Source: Bradyrhizobium paxllaeri (GTDB lineage: Bacteria; Pseudomonadota; Alphaproteobacteria; Rhizobiales; Xanthobacteraceae). From it: DNA of 64,000 nt. The notes below the pieces were generated by a model. That model made no database searches and was not told the origin of the DNA. It saw only the letters and a program-made list of their open reading frames with translations. The stretch is from the NCBI RefSeq assembly GCF_001693515.2, contig NZ_CP042968.1, forward strand, positions 7,658,501 to 7,722,500, in the 5' to 3' direction. The first letter of the stretch is position 1, and each line of letters begins with the position of its first letter. Of the stretch, positions 18,497 through 27,118 are shown piece by piece. The position numbers and the translations under genes are program-made.

Positions 18497-19093
18497 TTGG
18501 CGCTGGGTGACGCGATCCTTGCCTGCCTAACCGAACGTCCAATGACGGGCTATGAGCTCGCCAAGACATTCGACAACTCCATTGGATTCTTCTGGAAGGC
18601 CGATCACCAGCAAATTTATCGGGAGCTCACCAAGCTTCGCGACCGCGGCCATATCCAAGGCCGCGAGGTGGTGCAATCAGGCAAGCCCAACAAGCTGGTC
18701 TATACGCTGACGGCGGAGGGTCGGGCCGCACTGCGGCACTGGGCCGCGCGGCCAAGCGTTCCGGCCTCGATCAAGGACGACCTGCTGGTTCGGCTCTATG
18801 CGCTCGACAGCGTCGACGTCGAACCGTTGCGGACCGACCTGATGGCGCGGCTGGAGCATCACCGCGACCGGTTCGCCCGCTACGAACGCCTGCTCAACAA
18901 ACGATTCCCTGATGGCACGTCGCCGCCGGCCGATGTGGGCAAATTGCTCGGCCTTCGCATCGGCCTCGCCCATGAGCGCGCCGTGGCGGAATGGTGCGAA
19001 GAGGCGATCGACGCGCTGTCGGCGCTCGCCTCCGGCGCGGAGCGGGCCAACGTCGTGCCCATCGAGGAAAACCAGCGCGAAAAAGGCGGCTAG
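18497..19093 (+). CDS. PadR-family regulator (AphA-like, with C-terminal coiled dimerisation domain)
   Basis: 198 residues. N-terminal winged helix ALGDAILACLTERPMTGYELAK, then FFWKADHQQIYRELTKLRDRG, wing KLVYTLTAEGRAALRHW. The C-terminal half (about 95-180) is helical and matches the Vir_act_alpha_C arrangement of AphA-like PadR proteins. TTG start at 18497 supported by GGAGG at 18484-18488. The stop TAG (19091-19093) is the last three bases of the CTAG duplicated by the downstream IS701-type element, so the reading frame was preserved by the insertion. Confidence 0.88.
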   Translation: MALGDAILACLTERPMTGYELAKTFDNSIGFFWKADHQQIYRELTKLRDRGHIQGREVVQSGKPNKLVYTLTAEGRAALRHWAARPSVPASIKDDLLVRLYALDSVDVEPLRTDLMARLEHHRDRFARYERLLNKRFPDGTSPPADVGKLLGLRIGLAHERAVAEWCEEAIDALSALASGAERANVVPIEENQREKGG

Positions 19094-20588
19094 CACTACT
19101 GAGTCAAGCGGTCGCAGTCCTTGAGGCCGTGAATCAAGTATTTGATGGGATTCGATCTTTGGCACGCGGGAGGGCCCGGATGGATCTTGATCAAAGCGAA
19201 GCACGGTTCGCGTCTTACATTGCGGGACTTGGAAGCGTGATCGGTCACGCGGAGCGGACGCGGCCGCTGCGCGACTATTGTACGGGACTGATGTTGCCCG
19301 GTGACCGCAAGAGCGTTGAGCCGATGGCAGCGCGGACGGCTCCGGCGAGGACAGCGGCACAGCACCAGTCGCTGCTGCACTTTGTCGCCAACGCCGATTG
19401 GTCGGACGAGACCGTGCTGGCCAAGGTACGCGAGATGGTGCTGCCGGCGATCGAGAAGAGTGGACCGATCGAGGCGTGGATCATCGACGACACCTCGTTC
19501 CCTAAGCAGGGCAAGCATTCGGTCGGCGTGCACCACCAATATTGCGGTCAGCTCGGCAAGCAGGCCAACTGCCAGGTGGCGGTGTCGCTGTCGATCGCCA
19601 ATCATGCCGCCAGCCTGCCGGTGGCCTATCGCTTGTACTTGCCGGAAGCCTGGTCAAAGGATCGTGCACGGCGGAAGAAGGCAGGCGTTCCCAAGCAACT
19701 CAAGTTCAGGACCAAGCTACAGATCGCGTTGGAGCAAATCGGCTGGGCCTGCGAAAGCGGCCTGCCACGCGGCGTTGCGTTGATGGATGCAGCATACGGC
19801 AGGGACGCGCGGCTGCGCGCAGGCATGACGGAACTTGGCGTGCCTTACGTGGTCGGCATCGTGCCGACCATCCTGATGTGGGCCCCTGGCAGCGCCCCAC
19901 GGCGGATGGACAAGCCGATGAACAACACCGGCCGTCGTGACGAGCCCGCACTGATCTCGGCCCAAAAAGTGGCGCTCGGTCTACCGAAGCGGGCGTGGCG
20001 CACGGTGACGTGGCGCGAAGGCTCGGCCGAGCAATTGTCCTCGCGCTTCGCGCGTGTACCTGTCCGCGTCAGCTACAACAAGCTGATCCCCGAGACGCTA
20101 TCACCTGAGTGGCTGTTGATCGAATGGCCGGAGGGCGAGGCAGAGCCGACCAAATACTGGCTCTCCACGCTGCCGGAGGACGTCAGCTTCACGCAACTCG
20201 TCGATCTGGCCAAGCTGCGCGCATCGAGCGCGACTACCAGGAACTCAAGCAGGAGGTCGGGCTCGGCCACTACGAAGGGCGCGGCTGGCGTGGCTTCCAC
20301 CATCACGCAACGCTGTGCATCGCAGCCTACGGCTTCCTTCTCGCCGAGCAGGCGATGATTCCCCCCTCAGGACCTCGTTCCACCGCGCCAGTCGAAGTCC
20401 CTCCGTTACCCGACAATTATCGACCCAGAGGCTCCGCCCGCGCGGCCTGAACGCCATGTCCCGAACTCGATCGCAACTATGCGCGTGCGATTGACCCGCG
20501 CACTTATAAAAAACTTGCTGAGATGTCCGTGCTGTGGCGGCCACGCAGCATCGATAAGTCGCGGACCCCTATGACGCAGTAAGACTAG
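19090..20588 (+). mobile_element. IS701-type insertion sequence with CTAG target duplication
   Basis: Element body 19094-20584 (1491 bp), flanked by CTAG at 19090-19093 and 20585-20588, a YTAR-type 4-bp target duplication expected for the IS701 family. The ends are imperfect inverted repeats: the left reads CACTACTGAGTCA and the right, reverse-complemented, TCTTACTGCGTCA. One transposase gene fills the element and is frameshifted. The insertion point is the stop codon of the PadR gene. Confidence 0.85.
19180..20450 (+). pseudogene. IS701-family transposase, frameshifted
   Basis: DDE transposase of the IS701/IS4-like group. ATG 19180 has GGGAGG just upstream. The N-terminal and central parts are intact: IEAWIIDDTSFPKQGKHSVG with the first catalytic Asp, GVALMDAAYGRDARLRAG with the second. 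The frame breaks near 20220: after QLVDLAKLR the reading continues out of frame to 20358, while the expected IERDYQELKQEVGLGHYEGR, holding the catalytic Glu of the YREL-type signature, is in another frame ending at 20450. A loss of about 4 bases from the expected LRWRIERDY coding explains it. The element cannot move with its own enzyme. Confidence 0.85.
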
Positions 20589-20608
20589 GGCCGGCCGATC
20601 GGCCGGCC
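20589..20608. terminator. 20-bp perfect palindrome, probable former terminator of the PadR gene
   Basis: GGCCGGCCGATCGGCCGGCC, perfectly self-complementary, immediately right of the IS701 element. Before the insertion it would have followed the PadR stop codon directly. The T-rich tail is weak (GGTAACTTTTG), so termination strength is uncertain. Confidence 0.5.
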
Positions 20609-20638
20609 GGTAACTTTTGAGGCCGTCCGTCCCATTCC

Positions 20639-20654
20639 TTAACCCGTTATTTAC
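20639..20654. promoter_or_regulatory. Near-consensus CtrA site upstream of the PodJ-like gene
   Basis: TTAA-N7-TTTAC, one mismatch from the CtrA consensus TTAA-N7-TTAAC, 114 bases upstream of the PodJ-like start. CtrA controls polarity and cell-cycle genes in alphaproteobacteria, and podJ of Caulobacter is cell-cycle regulated. Confidence 0.3.
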
Positions 20655-20767
20655 CGTGACGGGAAAAAGTCAGTTCCGACACAGTCAACCTGCGCGAAAA
20701 TGCGATTGGGACGCGCGGGGAGGCTGATGGCGCTGGTGGGGGCGTCGTAGCGGAACCGGACCAAAGC

Positions 20768-23700
20768 ATGAATTCGCGCGTATCGTGGAGTGTTGACGGC
20801 ATCGATCCTTCCGTCCGCGAAAGGGCCGAAGCGGCAGCGCGCCGCGCCGGCATGACACTGAACGACTGGCTTAATTCGACCGTCGGCGATCTGGCTCCGC
20901 CCAGTTTCGGCGCGGCTTCCGATCAGCGGCAGGCGATGCCCGGCCGGCCGCTCCCCGATGTTGCCGACATTCACCAGCGGCTGGATTCCATCACCAAGCA
21001 GATCGAGCAGATTTCGCGGCCCGCGCCACGCGGCGAAGCCACCCGTGGCGAGCCGACGGTTGCCCGCCAGCTCAACGACGCCATTTCGCGCCTCGACGCG
21101 CGGCTGTCGCAGATTTCGAATCCCGCACCCGCCCGCCAGGTCCAGATGCAGGAAAAGCAGCGCCAGACCGATCTGGTCGAGCGTGCGGCAGCCCAGGTCT
21201 ATCGCCCTGCGCCGCCGCTCAGCCCGGCCTCGATGGATTTTGCGATCGCCGAAATCGCCGCGCGCCAGAACGAGCTCGACGGCCCGCCCCAGCGCCCGGC
21301 GCCGCCGCGTAACGGCCCAGCCGCTTCCGCGCAGCCCCATGTTGCGCAGCCGGCGATGCAGGCCGCGCCTGCGGGACCGGACTTTTCTTCGCTCGAACGG
21401 CACCTGCTGAAGATCACCAGCCAGATCGAGGCGCTGCAGCGTCCCGATCATATAGAACAGTCGATTGCGGCGTTCCGCAGCGAACTCGCCGAAATCCGCC
21501 AGGCCATCACCGAGGCGGTGCCGCGCCGGGAGATCGAATCGCTCGAGAACGAAATCCGCTCGCTGTCCCGCCGCATCGACGACAACCGGCAGAACGGCAC
21601 CGACGGCCAAACGCTGGCCGGCATCGAGCGCGCGCTCGGCGAAATCCGCGAAGTGCTGCGCTCGCTGACGCCGGCCGAGCAGCTCACCGGCTACGACGAG
21701 GCGATCCATAATCTCGGCGCCAAGCTCGATCTGATCCTGCGCTCGAACGACGATCCGTCGACGGTGCAGCAGCTCGAAAGCGCCATCGCGGCCCTGCGCG
21801 GCATCGTCTCCAACGTCGCCTCCAACGACGCGCTGGCGCGCCTCGCGGACGACGTGCACACGCTGTCGGCCAAGGTCGATCAGCTCTCCCGCTTTGACAG
21901 CAACAGCGATGCGTGGGGTGCTCTCGAGCAGCGCCTGACTGCGCTGACCTCGACGCTGGAAGGCAGGCAGCCGCCGGCCGCGAGCGAGCATTCCGAATTT
22001 CTCGAAAACGCCGTGCGTTCGCTGTCCGAACGCCTCGACCGCATTCCCGTCGGCAACGACAATGCCTCGGCATTCGCCCATCTCGAACAGCGCGTCTCGT
22101 ATCTCCTGGAGCGTCTGGAAGCCTCCAACGATCGTTCCGCCGCGCCCGCCATCGATCTCGGACGGGTCGAGGAAGGGCTGCACGACATTCTGCGCTCGCT
22201 CGAACGCCAGCACGCCAGCCTGGTCGCGCTTGCCGACTCCAACCGCAATTCCGGCGGTGCATCGCAGCCGACGGACACCGGCATCGTCGATCTGGTCAAG
22301 CGCGAACTGTCCGACATTCGTTTCAGCCAGTCCGAAACCGACCGCCGCACGCAGGACTCGCTGGAGACCGTTCACAACACGCTCGGCCATGTGGTCGACC
22401 GCCTGTCGATGATCGAAGGCGATCTTCGCGGGGCTCGCGCGACACCGGCTGCGTCCGCCCCTCCGCCCGCAGCGGCCGAAATCCGCGAGGAGGCGCTGCC
22501 TCGCCCGACCACGCCGCTGATGACCTATGCGCAGCAAACAAAGCCGGAATTGCCGAATCCGGCTGCGCTGCAAGCACATCCTCAAGAGCATTTTGACGCC
22601 GCGCCGCGGGACTTCCACGCCGCGCAGCCCGTCGCGCCGGCCGCTCCGCCGGTGCCGCCGCGCGCGATCAGCGAAATCCTCGAGCCGCACGCCGCCGCCC
22701 CGCGCACGGCGATCGCACCGGAATTGCCGCCGGATCATCCGCTCGAGCCCGGCACGCGGCCGCCGCCGCGCGCGGCTTCGCCGTCGGAACGGATCGCCGC
22801 GTCCGAAAATGCGATCAGCGAGATCCAATCCGGGCCGAAGGAGCCGGTCAGTTCGTCGAGCTTCATTGCCGCCGCGCGCCGCGCCGCGCAGGCCGCCGCC
22901 GCCGCGCCCCCGCCGGAGAAACCCGGACGCGCGGCTGCGAAGGCCGCAGCGAAGGACAAGACCGGCGAGAAGGCCAAGGCCGACGACAAGAACGCCTCGA
23001 ACATTTCCTCCAGGATCCGCTCGCTGCTGGTCGGCGCGAGCGTGGTCGTGATCGTGCTCGGCACCTTCAAGATGGCGATGACGCTGCTCGATACCGGCAG
23101 TGTGCTGCAACTGCCGATGATGGAGCAGTCCAGCGAGCCGGCGCCGCCAGCCCAGGCCCCGGCACCTTCGGAAACCAGCGTCCGGCCCGCACCCGTCATG
23201 CCCGCGGCACCCGCGCCCTCAATGATTTCGCCGACGCCGGTCGAGAAGCAGTCGAACAATTCTTCCGCACCCAACACGCTGGATGCGGCACGGATCTCGG
23301 CCCCGCCTCAGGCGATCACGCCTCCGTTGGCATCCAGCGACGTTACCGGCGCGATCCAGGCGATGCCGGCAACCGGCGGCAAGCTTGCGATGGCCGTGGT
23401 GCCGCCGACCGAGCGGCTGCCCGAGGCGATCGGCGGCCCGGCGCTGCGCGCTGCCGCGCTGAAGGGCGACCCGGCCGCGGCCTACGAGATCGGCGTGCGC
23501 TTTGCCGAGGGCAAGGGCGTCGCTCCAAATCTCGACGAGGCCGCCAAATGGTACGACCGCGCGGCGCAGGCCGGCGTGGTACCCGCCCTCTTCCGGCTCG
23601 GCACCTTCTACGAGAAGGGCCTGAGCGTGAAAAAGGACGTCGATATCGCGCGGCGTTATTACCTGCAGGCGGCCGAACGCGGCAGCGCCAAGGCGATGCA

Positions 23701-24121
23701 TAACCTGGCCGTGCTCGACGCCGACGGCGGCGGCAAGGGCGCCAATTACAAGAGCGCGTCGATCTGGTTCCGAAAGGCCGCCGATCGCGGCGTCGCCGAC
23801 AGCCAGTTCAACCTCGGCATCCTCTATGCCCGCGGCATCGGCGTCGAACAGAACCTCGCCGAATCCTTCAAATGGTTCAGCCTCGCGGCCGCCCAGGGCG
23901 ATGCGGATGCCGGCCGCAAGCGCGACGATGTCGCCAAGCGACTCGATGCCCAGTCGCTGGCAGCGGCCAAACTCGCGATCCAGACCTTCACTGTGGAGCC
24001 GCAGCCCGAAGACGCCGTCAACGTGGCCTCCCCCGCCGGCGGCTGGGATTCGGCACCGGCCAGCACGGGCAAGCCCGCCGCCAAGCCGGCGCCGGCCAAG
24101 CGCACCGCCGCCGTTAATTAA
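20768..24121 (+). CDS. podJ: PodJ-like polar organelle development protein with Sel1 repeats
   Basis: 1117 residues. The N-terminus WSVDGIDPSVRERAEAAARR then GMTLNDWLNS is the conserved PodJ start. A long cytoplasmic region of predicted coiled coil (about 65-560) follows, with heptads such as SLENEIRSLSRRIDDNRQN, then a Pro/Ala-rich stretch. One transmembrane helix (about 752-775, VGASVVVIVLGTFKMAMTLL) leads to a periplasmic Pro-rich linker and three to four Sel1/TPR-like repeats (about 900-1055; AAYEIGVRFAEGKGVAPNLD, ALFRLGTFYEKGL, SQFNLGILYARGIGVEQNLA). PodJ scaffolds the flagellated/new pole in Caulobacter and limits growth-pole activity in Agrobacterium. A typical C-terminal peptidoglycan-binding domain is not evident. 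Confidence 0.85.
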   Translation: MNSRVSWSVDGIDPSVRERAEAAARRAGMTLNDWLNSTVGDLAPPSFGAASDQRQAMPGRPLPDVADIHQRLDSITKQIEQISRPAPRGEATRGEPTVARQLNDAISRLDARLSQISNPAPARQVQMQEKQRQTDLVERAAAQVYRPAPPLSPASMDFAIAEIAARQNELDGPPQRPAPPRNGPAASAQPHVAQPAMQAAPAGPDFSSLERHLLKITSQIEALQRPDHIEQSIAAFRSELAEIRQAITEAVPRREIESLENEIRSLSRRIDDNRQNGTDGQTLAGIERALGEIREVLRSLTPAEQLTGYDEAIHNLGAKLDLILRSNDDPSTVQQLESAIAALRGIVSNVASNDALARLADDVHTLSAKVDQLSRFDSNSDAWGALEQRLTALTSTLEGRQPPAASEHSEFLENAVRSLSERLDRIPVGNDNASAFAHLEQRVSYLLERLEASNDRSAAPAIDLGRVEEGLHDILRSLERQHASLVALADSNRNSGGASQPTDTGIVDLVKRELSDIRFSQSETDRRTQDSLETVHNTLGHVVDRLSMIEGDLRGARATPAASAPPPAAAEIREEALPRPTTPLMTYAQQTKPELPNPAALQAHPQEHFDAAPRDFHAAQPVAPAAPPVPPRAISEILEPHAAAPRTAIAPELPPDHPLEPGTRPPPRAASPSERIAASENAISEIQSGPKEPVSSSSFIAAARRAAQAAAAAPPPEKPGRAAAKAAAKDKTGEKAKADDKNASNISSRIRSLLVGASVVVIVLGTFKMAMTLLDTGSVLQLPMMEQSSEPAPPAQAPAPSETSVRPAPVMPAAPAPSMISPTPVEKQSNNSSAPNTLDAARISAPPQAITPPLASSDVTGAIQAMPATGGKLAMAVVPPTERLPEAIGGPALRAAALKGDPAAAYEIGVRFAEGKGVAPNLDEAAKWYDRAAQAGVVPALFRLGTFYEKGLSVKKDVDIARRYYLQAAERGSAKAMHNLAVLDADGGGKGANYKSASIWFRKAADRGVADSQFNLGILYARGIGVEQNLAESFKWFSLAAAQGDADAGRKRDDVAKRLDAQSLAAAKLAIQTFTVEPQPEDAVNVASPAGGWDSAPASTGKPAAKPAPAKRTAAVN

Positions 24122-24238
24122 ATTTAATTCCTGGTCGCGACGCCGCGCTGCTGTCGCTGCCACATCCTCGACCATAAATTCGTACAATGGACCGCGGCCG
24201 GCCCGATCCCAAACGGGACGGCTTGCAGAGAGGATCGA

Positions 24239-25042
24239 TTGTCAACCGAGGATAGCCAGGACGGAGAAAACCGTTTCCGCAGGTCGCCGACAGGCCCTGC
24301 GGTCGTGCCACCGCGCATCCCGCCTCGTCAGCTCCCGCCGCCACCCGTTCAGGCGCCGCGCCGCAATTGGCACCTCTGGTCGATCGCCCTCTTCCTCCTG
24401 CTGGTTTCCGGCGTCTGCATTCGCGCCTACCGGGACCTGTCGCAACCGGATGCCTGGCATTACTGGAAGGACCAGTACGTCTCGCCAAGCCTGACATCCC
24501 AGGTGATCGACACGCTCTATCTCAACGGCTCGAGCCGGGGACGCCGCGCGCTGTTCGTCAGCGGCACGATCGGCCCCGCTGCCGCGAGCTGGTTTCGCAC
24601 CAGGCTGGACCAGGCCAATCTCGCACCTGGCGACATCGTGCTGCTGGCCTCTCCCGGAGGCGATCTGAGCCAGGCCGTGATCATGGGCGAGATCATCCGG
24701 TCGCGGTCGCTGGCGACCGCGGTCGGCAGCACGGATGCTTCCGGCCGCATCAAGCCCGGTTATTGCGCCAGCGCCTGCGTGCTCGCCTATGCCGGGGGCA
24801 AGACCCGCTACGGCGTGTTGGGCTCGGCATTGGGTGTTCATCGCTTTGTCACAACCAGGCCCGTGGACGACCCCGTCGCGGAGGCCCAGCGGATATCGGG
24901 CGCCGTTCTGGGCTACATGACCAAAATGGGGGTCTCGTCCTCCATCGTGGAAGCGATGTCCGAGACACGGGATATTCGCTGGCTCAGCCCCAAGCAGGCC
25001 CTGGCGATGAACCTCGTCACCGAGCAGCTCGCAAAGCCCTGA
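24239..25042 (+). CDS. ClpP-like (COG3904-type) membrane-anchored periplasmic protein
   Basis: 267 residues. A Pro-rich cytoplasmic leader, one transmembrane helix (about 45-61), then a domain with the ClpP/crotonase fold pattern: ALFVSGTIGPAAA, DIVLLASPGGDLSQAVIMGE (the SPGG turn), YCASACVLAYAGG with the likely nucleophile Ser, and LGVHRFVT with the likely His. These resemble SppA/ClpP-like serine hydrolases, but activity has not been shown for this group. TTG start at 24239 follows AGAGAGGA. A shorter paralogue with the same CASAC motif is at 50248-50718. Confidence 0.75.
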   Translation: MSTEDSQDGENRFRRSPTGPAVVPPRIPPRQLPPPPVQAPRRNWHLWSIALFLLLVSGVCIRAYRDLSQPDAWHYWKDQYVSPSLTSQVIDTLYLNGSSRGRRALFVSGTIGPAAASWFRTRLDQANLAPGDIVLLASPGGDLSQAVIMGEIIRSRSLATAVGSTDASGRIKPGYCASACVLAYAGGKTRYGVLGSALGVHRFVTTRPVDDPVAEAQRISGAVLGYMTKMGVSSSIVEAMSETRDIRWLSPKQALAMNLVTEQLAKP

Positions 25043-25308
25043 GCCGCTCAATTCCCTGAGCCGGTCACCCGCCTCGGAATAAGCTCGTGCGTTCCCGCAC
25101 GGGCACATCAGGCAAAAATTTGCCTTCCCGGGCATTTTTCATCCCTCACGCAACCGAATTCAGTTATGCAAAGATGCGGGAACCGGCCCTGCGCACGCTA
25201 AGGTGCATGCGCGAACCGGCTCCCACTGCCGGCAAACACAAGACAAACCATGTCGTGAAGCGGCCTCCCGGCCGTCCTTTGCGGCAAAGCTACTAAAAGC
25301 AGGCGCGC

Positions 25309-26235
25309 GTGCAGCTCTACCTCCCGATCGCCGATATTCCCGTCAATGTCTTCCTTATCCTGGCGATGGGCGCCGCGGTCGGGTTCGTCTCCGGCATGTT
25401 CGGGATCGGCGGCGGTTTCCTGATGACGCCGCTTCTGATCTTCGTCGGCATCGCGCCCGCGGTCGCGGTCGCCTCCGTCGCCAGCCACATCGCGGCTTCC
25501 TCGTTCTCCGGCGCGCTCTCCTATTGGCGACGGCGCGCCATCGATCCAGTGCTGGCGGCGGTGCTATTGACCGGCGGCAGTATCGGCACGGCGCTCGGCG
25601 TCGGGACCTTCACGCTGCTGCGCTCGCTGGGTCAGCTCGATCTGATGATCGCGATGTCCTACGTGATCCTGCTGACCACCGTCGGCGGCCTGATGTTCTG
25701 GGAAGGCCTGCGGGCGCTCTTGCGTGCCCGCCGCGGCGGCCCGGTGACCACGCGCCGGCCGGGCAGCCATGTCTGGATCCATGGCCTGCCGCTGAAGATG
25801 CGCTTCAAGCGCTCGAAGATCTATCTGTCCGTCATTCCCGTCGTCGTGATCGGCCTGCTCATCGGCTTCATCGGCGCAGTGATGGGCATCGGCGGCGGCT
25901 TCATTCTGGTGCCGCTGTTGATCTACGTGCTGCGGGTGCCGACCTCGACCGTGATCGGCACCTCAATGGTGCTCACCCTCGTCACCATGGTGTTCGCCAC
26001 CATGCTGCACGCGGTCACCAACCATCTGGTCGATGCGGTGCTGGCGCTGATCCTGATGATCGGCGGCGTCACCGGCGCGCAGTTCGGCGCCCGCGCGGGA
26101 CAGAAGATCCGCGGCGAGCATTTGCGGCTCCTGCTCGGTCTGCTGGTGCTGGCCGTCGGCGTCCGTTTTGCCGTCGAACTGGTGATCCGGCCCGAGGAGC
26201 TCTTCACCATCCGCGAGACGGGGGTGACGGGATGA
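25309..26235 (+). CDS. TSUP/TauE-SafE family anion exporter
   Basis: 308 residues, eight predicted transmembrane segments. Two copies of the TSUP signature mark the internal duplication: GFVSGMFGIGGGFLMTPLL and GFIGAVMGIGGGFILVPLL. The family moves sulfite, sulfonates or related C-S anions. GTG start at 25309. Its TGA overlaps the next gene's ATG by 4 bases (ATGA), so the pair is coupled; the partner belongs to TIGR02186, which recurrently accompanies this type of exporter. Confidence 0.9.
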   Translation: MQLYLPIADIPVNVFLILAMGAAVGFVSGMFGIGGGFLMTPLLIFVGIAPAVAVASVASHIAASSFSGALSYWRRRAIDPVLAAVLLTGGSIGTALGVGTFTLLRSLGQLDLMIAMSYVILLTTVGGLMFWEGLRALLRARRGGPVTTRRPGSHVWIHGLPLKMRFKRSKIYLSVIPVVVIGLLIGFIGAVMGIGGGFILVPLLIYVLRVPTSTVIGTSMVLTLVTMVFATMLHAVTNHLVDAVLALILMIGGVTGAQFGARAGQKIRGEHLRLLLGLLVLAVGVRFAVELVIRPEELFTIRETGVTG

Positions 26236-27014
26236 CCAGGCGCCTCATCCTCATGCTCGGATGGCTTGCGCTGGGCGCCGTGCTCGCAGCCTCCCCCGCG
26301 CAGGCCGAGCGGCTGATCGTGTCGGTGTCGAACCACCGCGTTACCGTGACGCCGAACTATTCCGGCGAGGAACTGGTGCTGTTCGGCTCGGTGGAGAAGG
26401 ACGCCAACACGCCGGCCAATCGCAGTTACGATCTGGTGGTGACGGTGGCCGGCCCGCGCGCCGACATGGTGACGCGCCGCAAGGAGCGCCGCTTCGGGAT
26501 CTGGATCAACACCGACTCCCGGCAATTCCTGCGCGTGCCGACCTACCTGGCGCTGTTCTCCAACCGGCCGTTCGACGCCATCGCCTCGCCCGAAGTGCAG
26601 CGGCGGCAGCAGCTCGGGCTCAACAACGTGCTCCTGACCCAGCGGGTCGGCGGCGACTACGCCGACGTCGTGCCCGATGATGTGTTCCGCAGCGCCTTCG
26701 TGCGGCTGCGCAAGCAGCACGGCCTCTATCGCGAGGAAACCTCGGCGGTGACGTTCCTGACGCCGACGCTGTTCCGCACCGGGATTCCCCTGCCGGCCGA
26801 AGTGCCGATCGGTCTCTATAACGTCGAGATCAAGCTGTTCGCCGACGGTGCGCTGGTGGCCAAGACCGATACCGCGTTCGAAATCGTGAAAGTCGGTTTC
26901 GAACAATTCGTCGCCACCACCGCGCGGCAGAACGGGTTTGCTTACGGCCTCGTCACTGCGTTCATGGCGCTGATGACGGGATGGATGGCGTCGATCGTGT
27001 TCCGGAAGGATTGA
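26232..27014 (+). CDS. TIGR02186-family membrane protein, partner of the TSUP exporter
   Basis: 260 residues. Signal peptide (about 1-25, SPAQAERL), a beta-rich extracytoplasmic region (LIVSVSNHRVTVTPNYSGEE, RFGIWINTDSRQFLRVPTYL, TLFRTGIPLPAEVPIGLYNV) and a single C-terminal transmembrane helix (about 236-256). Function unknown; the 4-base overlap with the TSUP gene suggests an accessory subunit. The N-terminal extension in the same frame before 26232 is not real. A family A repeat starts 12 bases after the stop. Confidence 0.85.
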   Translation: MTRRLILMLGWLALGAVLAASPAQAERLIVSVSNHRVTVTPNYSGEELVLFGSVEKDANTPANRSYDLVVTVAGPRADMVTRRKERRFGIWINTDSRQFLRVPTYLALFSNRPFDAIASPEVQRRQQLGLNNVLLTQRVGGDYADVVPDDVFRSAFVRLRKQHGLYREETSAVTFLTPTLFRTGIPLPAEVPIGLYNVEIKLFADGALVAKTDTAFEIVKVGFEQFVATTARQNGFAYGLVTAFMALMTGWMASIVFRKD

Positions 27015-27025
27015 GGTGCGCAGAG

Positions 27026-27118
27026 CGTAGGGTGGGCAAAGCGAAGCGTGCCCACCATCCTTGCGAGATCCTGGAGAGATGGTGGGCACGGCGCTGTCGC
27101 ACCTTTGCCCACCCTACG
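27026..27118. repeat. Polar inverted repeat, family A, copy 3 (inverted orientation)
   Basis: Left arm CGTAGGGTGGGCAAAGCGAA (short type), right arm ATGGTGGGCACGGCGC then CCCACCCTACG (long type), opposite in polarity to copies 1 and 2. It lies between two convergent genes and its right end supplies the TAG stop codon (27116-27114, minus strand) of the NRAMP-related gene. Confidence 0.9.

Noticed and set aside
20651..23110. 819-residue open frame on the minus strand opposite the PodJ-like gene
   Set aside because: Arg/Gly/His-rich composition typical of antisense frames in GC-rich DNA, no family features; the plus strand carries a clear PodJ-like protein.
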